DNA from: Omnitrophica WOR_2 bacterium GWA2_47_8
GTDB taxonomy: Bacteria > Omnitrophota > Gorgyraeia > Zapsychrales > GWA2-47-8
Length of the DNA stretch: 7,385 nucleotides
Reading direction: 5' to 3'
Assembly (NCBI GenBank): GCA_001805375.1
Contig: MHFY01000140.1
Coordinates: 67,215-74,599, forward strand
The stretch's first letter is position 1, and each line of letters starts with the position of its first letter. Positions 7,187 through 7,385 of the stretch are shown in pieces. A model generated the notes under the pieces. That model had not been told where the DNA came from. It saw only the letters and a list, made by a program, of their open reading frames with translations, and searched no databases. The translations under genes and the position numbers were made by a program.

Positions 7187-7191
7187 AGGAG
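7187..7191 (+). promoter_or_regulatory. Shine-Dalgarno AGGAG for the deaminase gene
   Basis: AGGAG lies nine bases before ATG 7201. It is the strongest ribosome binding site in the window and settles the start of the truncated last gene. Confidence 0.75.
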
Positions 7192-7200
7192 ATAAAACAC

Positions 7201-7385
7201 ATGAAACGACGGCCCCAGTGGGATGAATATTTTTTAAAACTAGCCATGCTCGCCTCCGAGCGCGCGACCTGCCCGCGCATGCATTGCGGCTGTGTCCTGG
7301 TCAAAAATAAGAATGTGATCTCGACCGGGTACAACGGCTCCATCCCCGGGGATGAACATTGTGAGGACATTGGGTGTCTTATGGT
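7201..7385 (+). CDS. Deoxycytidylate (dCMP) deaminase-like protein (3' partial)
   Basis: An open frame of 61 codons from an ATG with a strong AGGAG, running off the right edge. The protein begins MKRRPQWDEYFLKLAMLASERATCPR, continues with GCVLVKNKNVISTGYNG and reaches EHCEDIGCLMV. These match the N-terminal half of ComEB/dCMP deaminases: the R-P-x-W-D-E-Y-F opening, the TCxR segment, the G-x-V-x-V strand, the TGYNG turn and the HC..xGC segment. The catalytic zinc-binding HAE and PCxxC motifs would lie beyond the window, so activity cannot be confirmed. By family knowledge the enzyme converts dCMP to dUMP for dTTP synthesis in the cytoplasm. It appears to have its own promoter and may be transcribed separately from the aminotransferase. 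Other zinc-dependent cytidine or riboflavin-type deaminases are less likely given the opening motif. Confidence 0.88.
   Translation, partial: MKRRPQWDEYFLKLAMLASERATCPRMHCGCVLVKNKNVISTGYNGSIPGDEHCEDIGCLM

Noticed and set aside
7185..7370. - strand open frame of 61 residues at the right edge
   Set aside because: It is antisense to the dCMP deaminase-like gene, which has clear family motifs and a strong ribosome binding site.

Overview
The window is a gene-dense stretch of a bacterial chromosome of roughly balanced base composition. All six recognisable genes lie on the + strand. It holds the end of a hybrid histidine kinase, a separate Hpt phosphotransfer protein, two adjacent related membrane proteins with C-terminal TPRs, a membrane-anchored coiled-coil protein, a class I/II PLP aminotransferase, and the start of a dCMP deaminase-like gene. 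No rRNA, tRNA, CRISPR array, phage gene or transposase is visible. The architecture (multipass glycosyltransferase-like TPR proteins, split phosphorelay, extragenic palindromes) would fit an uncultured environmental Gram-negative lineage such as Omnitrophota. That assignment is an impression, not something the sequence proves.

Region 1 (3-1363) is a phosphorelay module. The kinase/receiver gene is cut at the left edge of the window, and its stop overlaps the start of the Hpt gene by one base (TAATG). Together they supply HisKA, HATPase, REC and Hpt, but the Hpt domain is on its own polypeptide. Region 2 (1361-1492) is a short spacer with two back-to-back hairpins. The second has the form of a dispersed extragenic repeat and ends in an AAGGA that may act as the ribosome binding site of the next gene.

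Region 3 (about 1412-5069) holds two paralogous proteins separated by one base. Each has a GT-C/TMTC-like multipass membrane domain with an early Asp-Asp motif, followed by TPRs (about three in the first, seven in the second). They look like a duplicated pair of membrane glycosyltransferases, possibly acting on periplasmic proteins or glycans. The start of the first gene is not properly explained by any standard start codon.

Region 4 (5070-5227) is intergenic and AT-rich, dominated by a long imperfect palindrome. Region 5 (5228-7153) is a two-gene unit: a one-helix coiled-coil protein, then an aminotransferase from a subgroup that seems to lack the usual C-terminal carboxylate-binding arginine. 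Region 6 (7154-7385) has an extended -10 promoter-like site, a strong Shine-Dalgarno sequence and the first 61 codons of a deoxycytidylate deaminase-like protein that runs off the right edge.

Nothing here clearly forms a new defence or mobile system. The most unusual points are the paired TMTC-like proteins, the start of the first one, the two palindromic intergenic elements and the atypical aminotransferase.
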